Positions 53,604 to 61,671 of a stretch of 64,000 nt of DNA are shown in pieces (within the stretch, counting starts at the first letter, position 1; each line of letters opens with the position of its first letter). The notes under the pieces are model-generated. The model was not told the DNA's origin. It saw only the letters and a list, made by a program, of their open reading frames with translations, and ran no database searches. Origin of the DNA: Tamlana carrageenivorans (GTDB taxonomy: Bacteria > Bacteroidota > Bacteroidia > Flavobacteriales > Flavobacteriaceae); the NCBI RefSeq assembly GCF_002893765.1, contig NZ_CP025938.1:2995501-3059500 (forward strand), in the 5' to 3' direction. The position numbers and the translations under genes are program-made.

Positions 53604-54893
53604 ATGACTAGAAAAACTAAATTAATTCATCCAAGAGATCAAATTACTACCATTATAAGTAGAATTTACAAACGCGGAATGACCACAACTTCTGGTGGTA
53701 ATATTTCTATAATTGATGAAAATGGTGATATTTGGGTAACCCCTTCAGCGATTGATAAAGGCTCATTAAGAGCATCGGATATTATTTGTGTTAAAAAAGA
53801 TGGTACTATAATAGGTAAACATAAACCATCTTCAGAATTTCCATTTCATAAAGCCATTTATGAAGCGCGTCCAGATATAAAATCTGTTATTCATGCCCAT
53901 CCTCCTGCCTTAGTGTCGTTCAGTATTGTGCGTCAAATACCAAATACGAATATCATTTCTCAAGCTAAACATATATGTGGTCCTATAGGCTATGCAGAAT
54001 ATCGATTACCTGGGAGTGAAGATTTAGGAGATGTGATTGCCGAAGAATTTAAAAAAGGATTTAAGGCCATCATTATGGAAAATCATGGTACCGTTTTAGG
54101 AGGAAGTGATTTAACGGATGCCTTTGAACGTTTTGAAGCTTTAGAATTTTGTGCACGCACTATTTTGTATGGTTCTCAAATTGGAAAACCGCATTATTTA
54201 ACTGATGGGCAAATTGATGAATTTGAAGCTCAAGCTACAGGCGTTTTACCAGAAATGGAGATCACCGAGTATCCTGCAGATGAAGTTGAGAAACGCCTAG
54301 AAATTTGTCAAATCGTACAACGTTCTTGTCAGCAGGGATTAATGATAAGTTCTTACGGAACGGTTTCCATGCGATGGAATGATAACGATTTTCTTATAAC
54401 ACCAACAGGAATAAATCGATGGGATTTAGATTTAGATGATATTGTACAAATAAAAGATGGTAAGCGTGAAGCTAGTAAAAAACCGAGTAGAGCTGCTTGG
54501 ATTCATCAGGAGATTTACAACCGTAACCCCGATGTAAACTCTATTATAATGACACAATCTCCGTATTTAATGGCCTTTGGAGTAACAAAAAGCTTTTTAA
54601 ATGTGCGTACCATACCTGAAAGTTGGATCTTTTTACAAGATATAAGCATGGTGAAATATGGCGATCATTTTAGGGAAAATAACAATACTGAAATCGTTGA
54701 TAATTGCGCTACTGCAGTTATTATTGAAAACGATTCTGTGATTATTACAGGTGACAAATTGCTTCAAACTTTCGATTATTTGGAGGTTGCCGAATTTAGT
54801 GCAAAATCTATAGTTTTAGGAAATTCGCTTGGCGAAATGGTTCCTATTAACGATGATCAGGTTGAAGATTTACGAAAAAAGTTTTTATCATAA
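53604..54893 (+). CDS. Double class II aldolase/adducin-domain protein, second domain lacks the metal site
   Basis: 429 residues made of two copies of the class II aldolase fold. Domain 1 (about 8-215) has the full active site: SGGN, Glu78 in KPSSEFPFHKAIY, His97 and His99 in IHAHPP, and His161 in ENHGT. Domain 2 (about 225-425) keeps the fold but the matching positions are Ala (KPSRAAWIHQEIY), Thr and Ser (IMTQSP) and Asp (IENDS). It should be catalytically dead and may serve structure or regulation. The family includes L-fuculose- and L-rhamnulose-phosphate aldolases. As the operon already has an aldolase in rhaD, this one may handle a different sugar phosphate. Confidence 0.85.
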   Translation: MTRKTKLIHPRDQITTIISRIYKRGMTTTSGGNISIIDENGDIWVTPSAIDKGSLRASDIICVKKDGTIIGKHKPSSEFPFHKAIYEARPDIKSVIHAHPPALVSFSIVRQIPNTNIISQAKHICGPIGYAEYRLPGSEDLGDVIAEEFKKGFKAIIMENHGTVLGGSDLTDAFERFEALEFCARTILYGSQIGKPHYLTDGQIDEFEAQATGVLPEMEITEYPADEVEKRLEICQIVQRSCQQGLMISSYGTVSMRWNDNDFLITPTGINRWDLDLDDIVQIKDGKREASKKPSRAAWIHQEIYNRNPDVNSIIMTQSPYLMAFGVTKSFLNVRTIPESWIFLQDISMVKYGDHFRENNNTEIVDNCATAVIIENDSVIITGDKLLQTFDYLEVAEFSAKSIVLGNSLGEMVPINDDQVEDLRKKFLS

Positions 54894-54905
54894 AAAAAGA
54901 AAATT

Positions 54906-56054
54906 ATGGCCATGAAGTTCGATACCCGTTACCCTTCAATTGATGATTTAAGGGCTAGGGCACAAAAAAAAATACCAAAATTTGCTTTTGAATATTTAGA
55001 TGGAGGATGTAATGAAGATGTTAATCTAATACGAAATACGTCTGAGTTAAGAGATGTACAACTTAAGCCAAATTATTTAAGGGCACATAAAGGGTCGTCA
55101 TTAAAAACAAATTTATTCGGGATAGAATATGATGCCCCTTTCGGGATTGCTCCAGTTGGTTTACAAGGACTAATATGGCCAAATTCTCCAGAGATTTTAG
55201 CCAAAGCCGCATTCGAGCATAATATTCCTTTTATATTAAGTACTGTAACAACTACAAGTATTGAGCGTGCAAGCGAATTAACCGAAGGGAAAGCTTGGTT
55301 TCAATTGTATCATCCAACCGAAGATAAGTTGAGAGACGATATAATTAAACGCGCTGAAGCAGCAGAATGTCCTGTGTTGGTAATCCTTTGCGACGTGCCT
55401 ACATTCGGTTTTAGACCAAGAGATATAAGAAACGGTTTGGCTATGCCGCCAAAAATGAATCTAACAAATATTTTACAAGCATTTGGGCGACCAGATTGGA
55501 GTTTGCAAACCCTAAAACATGGAATTCCAAATTTTGAGGTTTTAAAGCCTTATATGCCTAAAGGATTAGATTTAACCCAGTTGGGGAAGTTTATGGATGA
55601 CACTTTTAGTGGCCGATTAAATGAAGAAAAAATTAAACCTATTCGCGATATGTGGAAAGGGAAGTTAGTGATTAAGGGTGTTGCGAGTCATGAAGATGCC
55701 GAAGAGGCTATTCGTTTAGGCTTAGATGGTATTATTGTGTCCAATCATGGTGGGCGTCAATTAGATGCAGGAGAATCTACAATAAAGCCATTATCTACAA
55801 TTGCCGAAAAATATGGCGATCAAATTGAAGTGATGATGGATAGTGGTATTCGTTCAGGACCCGATGTTGCACGTGCCATGGCTAGTGGTGCTAAATTCAC
55901 TTTTATGGGACGTTCATTTATGTATGGCGTTTCAGCCCTTGGAAATGCAGGTGGAAATCATACAATTTCTTTATTGAAAACAGAATTACAACAAGTTATG
56001 GATCAGCTTTGTTGTGAAACGACACGCGATTTTCCAAACCACTTAGTTAAATAA
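54906..56054 (+). CDS. lldD: FMN-dependent 2-hydroxyacid dehydrogenase, probably L-lactate dehydrogenase (LldD type)
   Basis: 382 residues. The FMN barrel shows FEYLDGG near the N-terminus, PFGIAPVGLQGL, STVTTTSIE, WFQLYHP, and the catalytic SNHGGRQLD with the active-site His, then MDSGIRSGPDVARAMASGAK. Members oxidise L-lactate, glycolate or mandelate using a membrane quinone or oxygen. Its place between the aldolase and the aldehyde dehydrogenase of the rhamnose operon suggests L-lactate (from L-lactaldehyde) to pyruvate. A second ATG at 54912 is an alternative start. The symbol is a functional guess within a broad family. Confidence 0.82.
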   Translation: MAMKFDTRYPSIDDLRARAQKKIPKFAFEYLDGGCNEDVNLIRNTSELRDVQLKPNYLRAHKGSSLKTNLFGIEYDAPFGIAPVGLQGLIWPNSPEILAKAAFEHNIPFILSTVTTTSIERASELTEGKAWFQLYHPTEDKLRDDIIKRAEAAECPVLVILCDVPTFGFRPRDIRNGLAMPPKMNLTNILQAFGRPDWSLQTLKHGIPNFEVLKPYMPKGLDLTQLGKFMDDTFSGRLNEEKIKPIRDMWKGKLVIKGVASHEDAEEAIRLGLDGIIVSNHGGRQLDAGESTIKPLSTIAEKYGDQIEVMMDSGIRSGPDVARAMASGAKFTFMGRSFMYGVSALGNAGGNHTISLLKTELQQVMDQLCCETTRDFPNHLVK

Positions 56055-56086
56055 TAGAATTCAATAAAGCTTATCAAATTTTTCAA

Positions 56087-57526
56087 ATGAAACATTATAA
56101 ACAATATATAAACGGACAGTTCGTAGATTCAAAAGCCACTGGTGTGATCGAAATTTTAAACCCCTGTACCGAAGAAATCATAAGTACTATTTCTACAGGA
56201 ACTATTGAAGATGCTAATCATGCCTTAGAAGCCGCCCAAGCAGCACAACCAGCCTGGGAAGCTTTACCAGCGATTCAAAGAGCAGCTTTTTTACATAAAA
56301 TGGCCGATGTTATTAGAGAAAATAGAGTGTTTTTAGCTGAAACTTTGTCGAAGGAACAAGCTAAGGTCATTGGCTTAGCACAAGTAGAAATTGATGTTAC
56401 GGCCGATTATTTCGATTATAACGCAGGATGGGCCAGACGCATTGAGGGAGAAATTATTCAAAGCGATCGCGCTAAAGAACATATTTACCTTCATAAAGTG
56501 CCAATTGGAGTTGCTGTTGGTATTTGCCCATGGAATTTTCCGTTTTTCGTAATGGCTAGAAAAGTGGCCGCTTCACTTGTAACAGGAAATACATGTGTTA
56601 TAAAACCAAGTTCTGAAGCACCAAATACTATTATGGAATTTGCTGAGTTAATTCAGAAAATTGAATTGCCTGCAGGAGTTTTAAATTTTGTTTGTGGGGC
56701 AGGACGAACCGTAGGGAACGCGCTTTCAAAAAGCCCTATAACAGGTATTATTAGTTTAACAGGAAGTGTTTCTGCAGGTCAACAAATTATTGCAGCTGCA
56801 GCCGAAAATATCACGAAAGTTTCTTTAGAATTAGGCGGAAAGGCGCCTGCTATTGTTTGTGCTGATGCGAATTTAGAATTAGCAGTAAATGCTGTTGTGG
56901 CTTCAAAAGTGATTTTTAGCGGACAAGTTTGTAATTGTGCAGAACGTGTTTATGTAGAAGACAGTATCTACGATGAATTTGTGGAAAAACTAACGAAGAA
57001 AATGAGCGAGGTTACCGTTGAAGATGCGTTAACTGGAGTGAATGCCGATATGAGTAGTTTAGTTTCTAAATCTCAAGTAGATAAAATTTCAGAGATGGTT
57101 GAATTTGCCAAAAAGGAAGGTGCCGAAGTTTTAGTAGGAGGTAAGCGTCCGGAAGAATTTAGTAAAGGGTATTTCTATGAGCCTACACTTTTAACAAATT
57201 GTACTCAGGACATGCAAGTTATTCAAGAAGAAGTTTTTGGACCTGTTTTACCAGTATTGAAATTCAACACATTAGATGAAGCCATAGCGCTGGCTAACGA
57301 TTGTCAATATGGTTTAACATCATCAATATTTTCAGAAAATTATAACAACATCATGCATGCTACTAATAGCTTGCAATTTGGTGAAACTTATGTAAATAGA
57401 GAACATTTTGAAGCCATTCAAGGCTTCCATGCAGGATGGAAAAAATCTGGAATTGGCGGCGCAGATGGAAAGCATGGTATGGAAGAATATTTGCATACAC
57501 GAGTGGTTTATGCAAAGTATTACTAA
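56087..57526 (+). CDS. aldA: Aldehyde dehydrogenase, probably L-lactaldehyde dehydrogenase
   Basis: 479 residues, the standard ALDH length. The catalytic Glu248 lies in LELGGKAP and the nucleophile Cys282 in SGQVCNCAERV; PWNFPFFVMARK and EEVFGPVLPV are conserved. The sequence resembles the E. coli AldA (lactaldehyde/glycolaldehyde) group, including the second Cys two residues later. It would oxidise L-lactaldehyde from the aldolase to L-lactate, the substrate of the FMN enzyme upstream, and so overlaps in role with the dehydrogenase half of the rhaD product. Confidence 0.85.
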   Translation: MKHYKQYINGQFVDSKATGVIEILNPCTEEIISTISTGTIEDANHALEAAQAAQPAWEALPAIQRAAFLHKMADVIRENRVFLAETLSKEQAKVIGLAQVEIDVTADYFDYNAGWARRIEGEIIQSDRAKEHIYLHKVPIGVAVGICPWNFPFFVMARKVAASLVTGNTCVIKPSSEAPNTIMEFAELIQKIELPAGVLNFVCGAGRTVGNALSKSPITGIISLTGSVSAGQQIIAAAAENITKVSLELGGKAPAIVCADANLELAVNAVVASKVIFSGQVCNCAERVYVEDSIYDEFVEKLTKKMSEVTVEDALTGVNADMSSLVSKSQVDKISEMVEFAKKEGAEVLVGGKRPEEFSKGYFYEPTLLTNCTQDMQVIQEEVFGPVLPVLKFNTLDEAIALANDCQYGLTSSIFSENYNNIMHATNSLQFGETYVNREHFEAIQGFHAGWKKSGIGGADGKHGMEEYLHTRVVYAKYY

Positions 57527-57765
57527 TTAAGGGATTATAAATAAAATCAGTTACTTATGTAGCTGAGTTTTTTGTTAAAATACATGATTACATCACAATA
57601 CAGGACAGAAAACAAATAGTTCGCATTTATTTTCGTAACACTAATAGTCAAAGCTTTATAATTAAGGTGCTTAATTTGATAGGCTGTGTTTAACCCTCAC
57701 ATGCTAATTTTTGGCTAATAAATGAAAAAAAGAGAACTTTAATAAATACAAACTAGCAACTAAAT

Positions 57766-59178
57766 ATGTCAGAATATAGTCAAGAACAAGATGCCATTGA
57801 ACAGCTCGCAGGAGGTGAATTTGAAAGAACCCCTGTACCGCAGTCTAAACTTAAAGGTTGGAAAAGTTTTATAGGAATGTATGCCGGCGAGCATGCTGCT
57901 GGAACAGAATTTATGATAGGCCCTTTATTTTTAACTGCTGGCGTAAGTGCCTTCGATTTAATAATTGGTTTACTTATAGGTAATATATTAGCGGTTTTAA
58001 GCTGGCGTTTTTTAACAGCAGAAATTGCAGTAAAAAACAGACTTACTTTATATTTTCAATTAGAGAAAATTTGTGGTAAAAAATTAGTCACGGGCTATAA
58101 TTTAGCCAATGGTATATTATTTTGTTTTCTGGCAGGTTCTATGATAACGGTTTCGGCAACAGCAGTTGGTATACCTTTCGATATGCCCATGCCAAAACTA
58201 ACAGATACCATGCCTAATGGTTTAACTTGGATTGTTATTGTAATCCTTATCGGGGCTGTTATTTCAATAATTGCAGCTAGAGGTTATGACACAGTTACCA
58301 AAGCAGCCAATTGGATGTCTCCTGTTATTGTTATTGCGTTTGTGGCTTGTGGAATTGTTGCTCTTAATCAATTAGGTGTTCGTAGTTTTTCAGATTTTTG
58401 GAATATCTGGGGAGAAGGCGGAGAGCCTTTTCCAGGACAAACAAAATTTACCTTTTGGCATGTTGTTATTTGGTCATGGTTTGCCAATGGAGCGATGCAT
58501 ATTGGTATGTCTGATTTGTCTGTGTTTAGATTCGCTAAGGAAGCAAAAGCAGGCTGGGCAACAGCAGCAGGGATGTATGTAGGGCATTATATGGCTTGGA
58601 TTGCTGCGGCCCTATTATATGCGGTTTATTTAAAATCGCCAGAAGCTCAGGCCTTTTTAAGTAACGGCGAAGCACCTCCTGTAGCACCAGGACCTTTAGC
58701 TAATAATGCTATTGGAATCCTAGGAATTATTGCCGTTGTTTTAGCGGGATGGACTACAGCTAACCCTACCATATACAGAGCGGGATTAGCATTTCAGGCA
58801 ATTTTACCTAAACTATCTACAGCTAAAGTAACAATATTAGCAGGTACAGTAGCAACCGTAGCAGGGTTATTCCCCGCCTTTGCGATGAAATTGTTAGGCT
58901 TTGTAGCGCTCTATGGTTTTATTCTTGCACCTTTTGGAGCCGTTATTGTCTTTGAACATTTTTTCCATAAACAAGCGGGTATTGTTAAAAATTATGCAGA
59001 ATTAGCGCAACTATCGTTTAATAAATCTGTGTTTTTGGCATGGGCTATTAGTTTTGGTATTTTTTATTTTATTTCTATTCAGTTTGATGTGTTTTTATCC
59101 TTTGTAACACTGCCTGCGTGGTTATTATGTGGTGTGTTATTTTTAATATTTAGTAAAATGTATCAGAAGAAATTTTAA
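57766..59178 (+). CDS. NCS1-type (purine-cytosine permease-like) transporter
   Basis: 470 residues with about 12 membrane segments. GMYAGEHAAGTEFMIGP at the first helix, AARGYDTVTKAANWMSP and GWTTANPTIYRAG in helix 8 fit the NCS1 family (PF02133), which carries nucleobases, hydantoins and vitamins with sodium or protons. It is separated from aldA by 239 bases and may have its own promoter. As the only transporter in the rhamnose block it could import L-rhamnose or a degradation product, but no NCS1 protein known to me moves sugars. Followed by a hairpin. Confidence 0.75.
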   Translation: MSEYSQEQDAIEQLAGGEFERTPVPQSKLKGWKSFIGMYAGEHAAGTEFMIGPLFLTAGVSAFDLIIGLLIGNILAVLSWRFLTAEIAVKNRLTLYFQLEKICGKKLVTGYNLANGILFCFLAGSMITVSATAVGIPFDMPMPKLTDTMPNGLTWIVIVILIGAVISIIAARGYDTVTKAANWMSPVIVIAFVACGIVALNQLGVRSFSDFWNIWGEGGEPFPGQTKFTFWHVVIWSWFANGAMHIGMSDLSVFRFAKEAKAGWATAAGMYVGHYMAWIAAALLYAVYLKSPEAQAFLSNGEAPPVAPGPLANNAIGILGIIAVVLAGWTTANPTIYRAGLAFQAILPKLSTAKVTILAGTVATVAGLFPAFAMKLLGFVALYGFILAPFGAVIVFEHFFHKQAGIVKNYAELAQLSFNKSVFLAWAISFGIFYFISIQFDVFLSFVTLPAWLLCGVLFLIFSKMYQKKF

Positions 59179-59204
59179 ACTTTTTTATTAAAAATTTTTC
59201 ATAT

Positions 59205-59231
59205 AGTTTAGCCCTTTTTTAGGGCTAAACT
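59205..59231 (+). terminator. Terminator-like hairpin after the permease
   Basis: AGTTTAGCCCT (59205-59215) pairs perfectly with AGGGCTAAACT (59221-59231) around TTTTT. The T tract behind it is weak, but position and stem strength fit the end of the rhamnose block. Confidence 0.65.
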
Positions 59232-59322
59232 TATATTATGATACTAGCCGATTTAATATTTATCTAAATATAAATTAGTCTTAGTTATTGAAGTAACGAA
59301 GCCTAAAACTTAAATAAGGTTG

Positions 59323-59825
59323 ATGAAATTAAAATTATTTACAATAGGAGTACTTTTCTTACTTACATACTTTAAAATACAAGCTCAAGTAACAGGAATC
59401 ATTTTAGATTCAGAAAGTCAAATACCTGTAGATTATGCTACTGTAGCATTATATAAAGTGGCGGATAGTACTTTGGTTAATGGCGTTATAACAAATGAAC
59501 AGGGGTTTTTTCTTTAGATAACTTAAAGAAAGGAAATTACTACATAGCGGCCTCGTTTATAGGGTATACCACTAAAAAACTAAAACGTTTTTGGTAGATA
59601 AATCTCAATCTTTCATAGACCTTGGAACTTTGTATCTAGAACCTAGTTCGGAACGTTTAAATGAAGTGGTGGTTCAAGGTAAAAGGAGTTCGGTGGTTAA
59701 TAAAGTTGACCGACAAGTTTTTTCAACGAAGAATTTTCAAAATGCCTTGAGTGGCAGTGGTGTGGATCTTTTAAAGAATGTACCATCTGTAAATTATTTG
59801 AAAATATTATTTTTAATCGATTGAA
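59323..59825 (+). pseudogene. Truncated, frameshifted outer-membrane receptor gene
   Basis: ATG at 59323 opens a signal peptide (ending IQAQ) and a CarboxypepD_reg-like domain (GIILDSESQIPVDYATVALYK). The frame breaks at the T run near 59505 (one T missing: stop TAG follows GFFL) and again in the A run near 59578-59590. Then VDKSQSFIDLGTLYLEP and RLNEVVVQGKRSSVVNKVDRQ lead into the start of a plug domain, NALSGSGVDLLKNVPSVN, after which the sequence becomes unrelated and stops at 59823. The plug and the entire barrel of what should be about 800 residues are missing. Both breaks are in homopolymers, but the truncation cannot be a sequencing slip. Confidence 0.85.
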
Positions 59826-59846
59826 ATACAGTGTGTTGGATTTTGT

Positions 59847-59868
59847 TTCAAAATCCTGCCACCCCGAC
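59847..59868 (+). other. Possible tRNA-Pro 3' fragment, attachment-site scar
   Basis: ttcaaaatcctgccaccccg followed by AC reads like the T-loop, 3' T-stem and 3' acceptor strand of flavobacterial tRNA-Pro as I recall it (TTCGAATCCTGCCACCCCGA). The 5' part of a tRNA is missing: the bases before it cannot form the matching T-stem. Integrative elements leave such 3' tRNA ends as attachment-site duplications, and a truncated integrase start follows 215 bases later. Confidence 0.45.
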
Positions 59869-59890
59869 GAACTTAGTAATAAGTTAAACT

Positions 59891-59928
59891 AAAACACTGT
59901 TAATCTTTTGATTTTCAGTGTTTTTTTT
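59891..59928 (+). terminator. Terminator-like hairpin
   Basis: AAAACACTG pairs with CAGTGTTTT across a 16-base loop and is followed by TTTT. It lies between the tRNA-like scar and the integrase remnant. No intact gene precedes it closely. Confidence 0.5.
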
Positions 59929-60082
59929 GTTTTTATGTGTTTGTTTGAATTCGTTTAAAACTAAATATTAGATGTGCAATTAGGTGTGTAGTAGTTTACA
60001 CGAAATGTATTATCTTTAAGGAACTTTCGAGATTGATTTGACTTTTGATTTAACAGATATTGTTTAATTAAAGTCATTTAAA

Positions 60083-60220
60083 ATGAAATCAAAAAATACC
60101 TTTACGGTTATTTTCTTCACTAGGAAATCAAGGAAAAATTCACATGAACTTTCTATTTATGTTCGAATAACAGTTAATGGCAAGCTATGCCGATTATTAT
60201 TTCTTAGAAGCCTTACTTAG
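60083..60220 (+). pseudogene. Tyrosine-recombinase N-terminal fragment
   Basis: ATG at 60083 gives 34 codons that read like the arm-DNA-binding start of Bacteroidetes integrases: MKSKNTFTVIFF, then RKNSHELSIYVRITVNGK. After the Lys codon at 60182 the frame enters the duplicated GH88 tail and stops at 60218. The whole catalytic domain is lost. The junction shares tatgccg with the GH88 gene, so the break may be a short-homology recombination. Confidence 0.7.
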
Positions 60221-61170
60221 GAAACAACTATGGTATTAAAATGTAATAGCTTCAGCCAATTGCTTTGTAAAAATATAAACCGCATGCATTTTTTGTAAGT
60301 GGTTTATATTTTTTAATAGGTGAAGCTATAAGCTATGCACTATTTATTTGTTAAAGTACCTTCGTACATGGCTTGGTTCATGTCATTATACATGACATTT
60401 TCTTTAATGAGAATATCTATTGGTAGGTAAATCTTTTCATTAGGCGTTTTACCTTTTATTAAAAAATCGGTCATAATCCGTATAGCTTCATAACCTTGTT
60501 CAAAGGGTTTTTGGGATATTAAAAATGAAACCGCACCCTGTTTTAGGTAGGTCATGTTTTGCGGCGTATTATCGAATCCAATAATTTTAAAATTTTTATA
60601 TCCACTTTCCTGAAAACAGTCTATTACTGCTGAGGTTCTACTCGAGGGAATAAATATACCTGCCAGTGCAGGAATCGTATTAAAAATTTGGTTTAACGGA
60701 GCTTTGGTTACTATCATTTAAACTTTCAATTTTTAAAGGCGTAATTCCAGCATTGATATGATGCTGTTTAAAATAATCATGAAACCCTTTTATACGTTTA
60801 GCAATAGCATTAACTTACCAGCAATATAACCAGAAGTATAAGAATCCTGACCGATATAAGCTACGTTATTGAATCCTTCAATATCGATGTTTAAAAAAAT
60901 ATAAGGGATTTGAAGGGTATCTAGTTGCTGCACAACCTTTTGGGGTTCTTCCAAAAACATAGGAGCAAAAATGACCGCTGTGGGTTGCGATTCTAATAAA
61001 ACTTGAAAACTTTCAAAATAGGAGCTGGGCTGATACTGGTTAAACGTAAAGCACTGCACATGAATGCCTAAACTTTTTACATCGTCAATAGCTTTTAAAA
61101 TTCCTAAATAAGGCGATTTCCAAAAGGCATCGGTGTCATTGTGTTCAGGGATTAAAATCGCAATAGTATG
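60186..61170. repeat. Decayed partial copy of the GH88-terminator-lacI segment (40391-41443)
   Basis: 985 bases match 1053 bases at 40391-41443 in the same orientation: the last 15 or so codons of GH88, the terminator (here with a mutated stem near 60280-60306) and lacI without its 5' end. The copy ends abruptly at 61170 after gcaatagtatg. The protein-coding part is almost identical, so the duplication or recombination is recent. Confidence 0.88.
60340..61170 (-). pseudogene. lacI-type regulator pseudogene
   Basis: Reads as the sensor domain of the LacI protein at 40538-41620, with the C-terminus (MYEGTLTNK) intact. It lacks the first about 60 residues, including the whole helix-turn-helix. 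A 70-base deletion near 60811-60817 joined two gcatta repeats (41010-41015 and 41080-41085 in the original). A 5-base deletion near 60705 also shifts the frame. Fragments of frame remain at 60340-60717 and 60790-61059. It cannot bind DNA and is probably not expressed. Confidence 0.9.
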
Positions 61171-61542
61171 GGATCAATCCTAATTTTTGTGTTTATGCAA
61201 AAATTGTGGTTAATCTAAAAAGGATTTTAATTGATGTAAATAGATAATGTTTAATAATAAAATAAATGACCTAAAAAAGATGGTTATTGAGTAGAAGTAG
61301 AGTAGTTAACAATGAAAAATCCAAATAAATACTTAGAGAAAGAATTTAAAAGTGGATGAATTTAATTGACTAACAATTTTTTAGTTTACCTGTTTAAACC
61401 AGTAAAAACTTAATTTGCTACTGAGAAATCAAGTACATAATATTTTTTAACATCAAAAATAGTCAATTAAAGACAATTAGTATGAGTTGCTATAAAAAAT
61501 ATAAATGTTGTACCTATGTTGTACCCATACTTTTTTTAGAAT
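61171..61542. other. Gene-free stretch between the pseudogene and the tRNA
   Basis: About 370 A/T-rich bases with no ORF or family I can recognise. Near the right end atgttgtacc occurs twice (61505-61514 and 61516-61525), a direct repeat spaced one helix turn apart, possibly an integrase arm site or a remnant. Nothing else stands out. Confidence 0.5.
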
Positions 61543-61575
61543 AAAAAAAGGGCTTCAATTTCTTGAAACCCTTTT
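61543..61575 (-). terminator. Terminator behind the tRNA gene
   Basis: AAAAGGG-cTTCAA pairs with TTGAA-aCCCTTTT with one mismatch; on the minus strand it is followed by a run of Ts (the A run at 61543-61549). It lies 9 bases past the tRNA 3' end. Confidence 0.7.
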
Positions 61576-61583
61576 AGTACTTG

Positions 61584-61657
61584 TAGCGAGAGCGGGGCAC
61601 GATCCCGCGACCTCCGGGTTATGAATCCGACGCTCTAACCAGCTGAGCTACCTCGCC
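61584..61657 (-). tRNA. tRNA-Met (anticodon CAT)
   Basis: 74 bases on the minus strand. Acceptor GGCGAGG pairs with TCTCGCT (two G-U pairs), D-arm GCTC/GAGC, anticodon loop TTCATAA, T-stem GCGGG/CCCGC, discriminator A. No CCA is encoded. The anticodon stem lacks the three G-C pairs of an initiator, so it is an elongator tRNA-Met, or less likely the CAT-type tRNA-Ile. The T-loop reads ATCGTGC, with positions 54 and 58 exchanged relative to the usual T and A. A perfect -7 box lies 15 bases upstream. Confidence 0.92.
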
Positions 61658-61671
61658 ATAATTTGAGGCTG

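Noticed and set aside
59323..59825. Two small real genes instead of one broken receptor
   Set aside because: The two frames read as successive parts of the same receptor N-terminus, joined by single-base shifts.
61584..61657. tRNA-Met as the attachment site of the integrase remnant
   Set aside because: The gene is intact, I see no duplicate of its 3' end in the window, and the scar near 59847 resembles a different tRNA.
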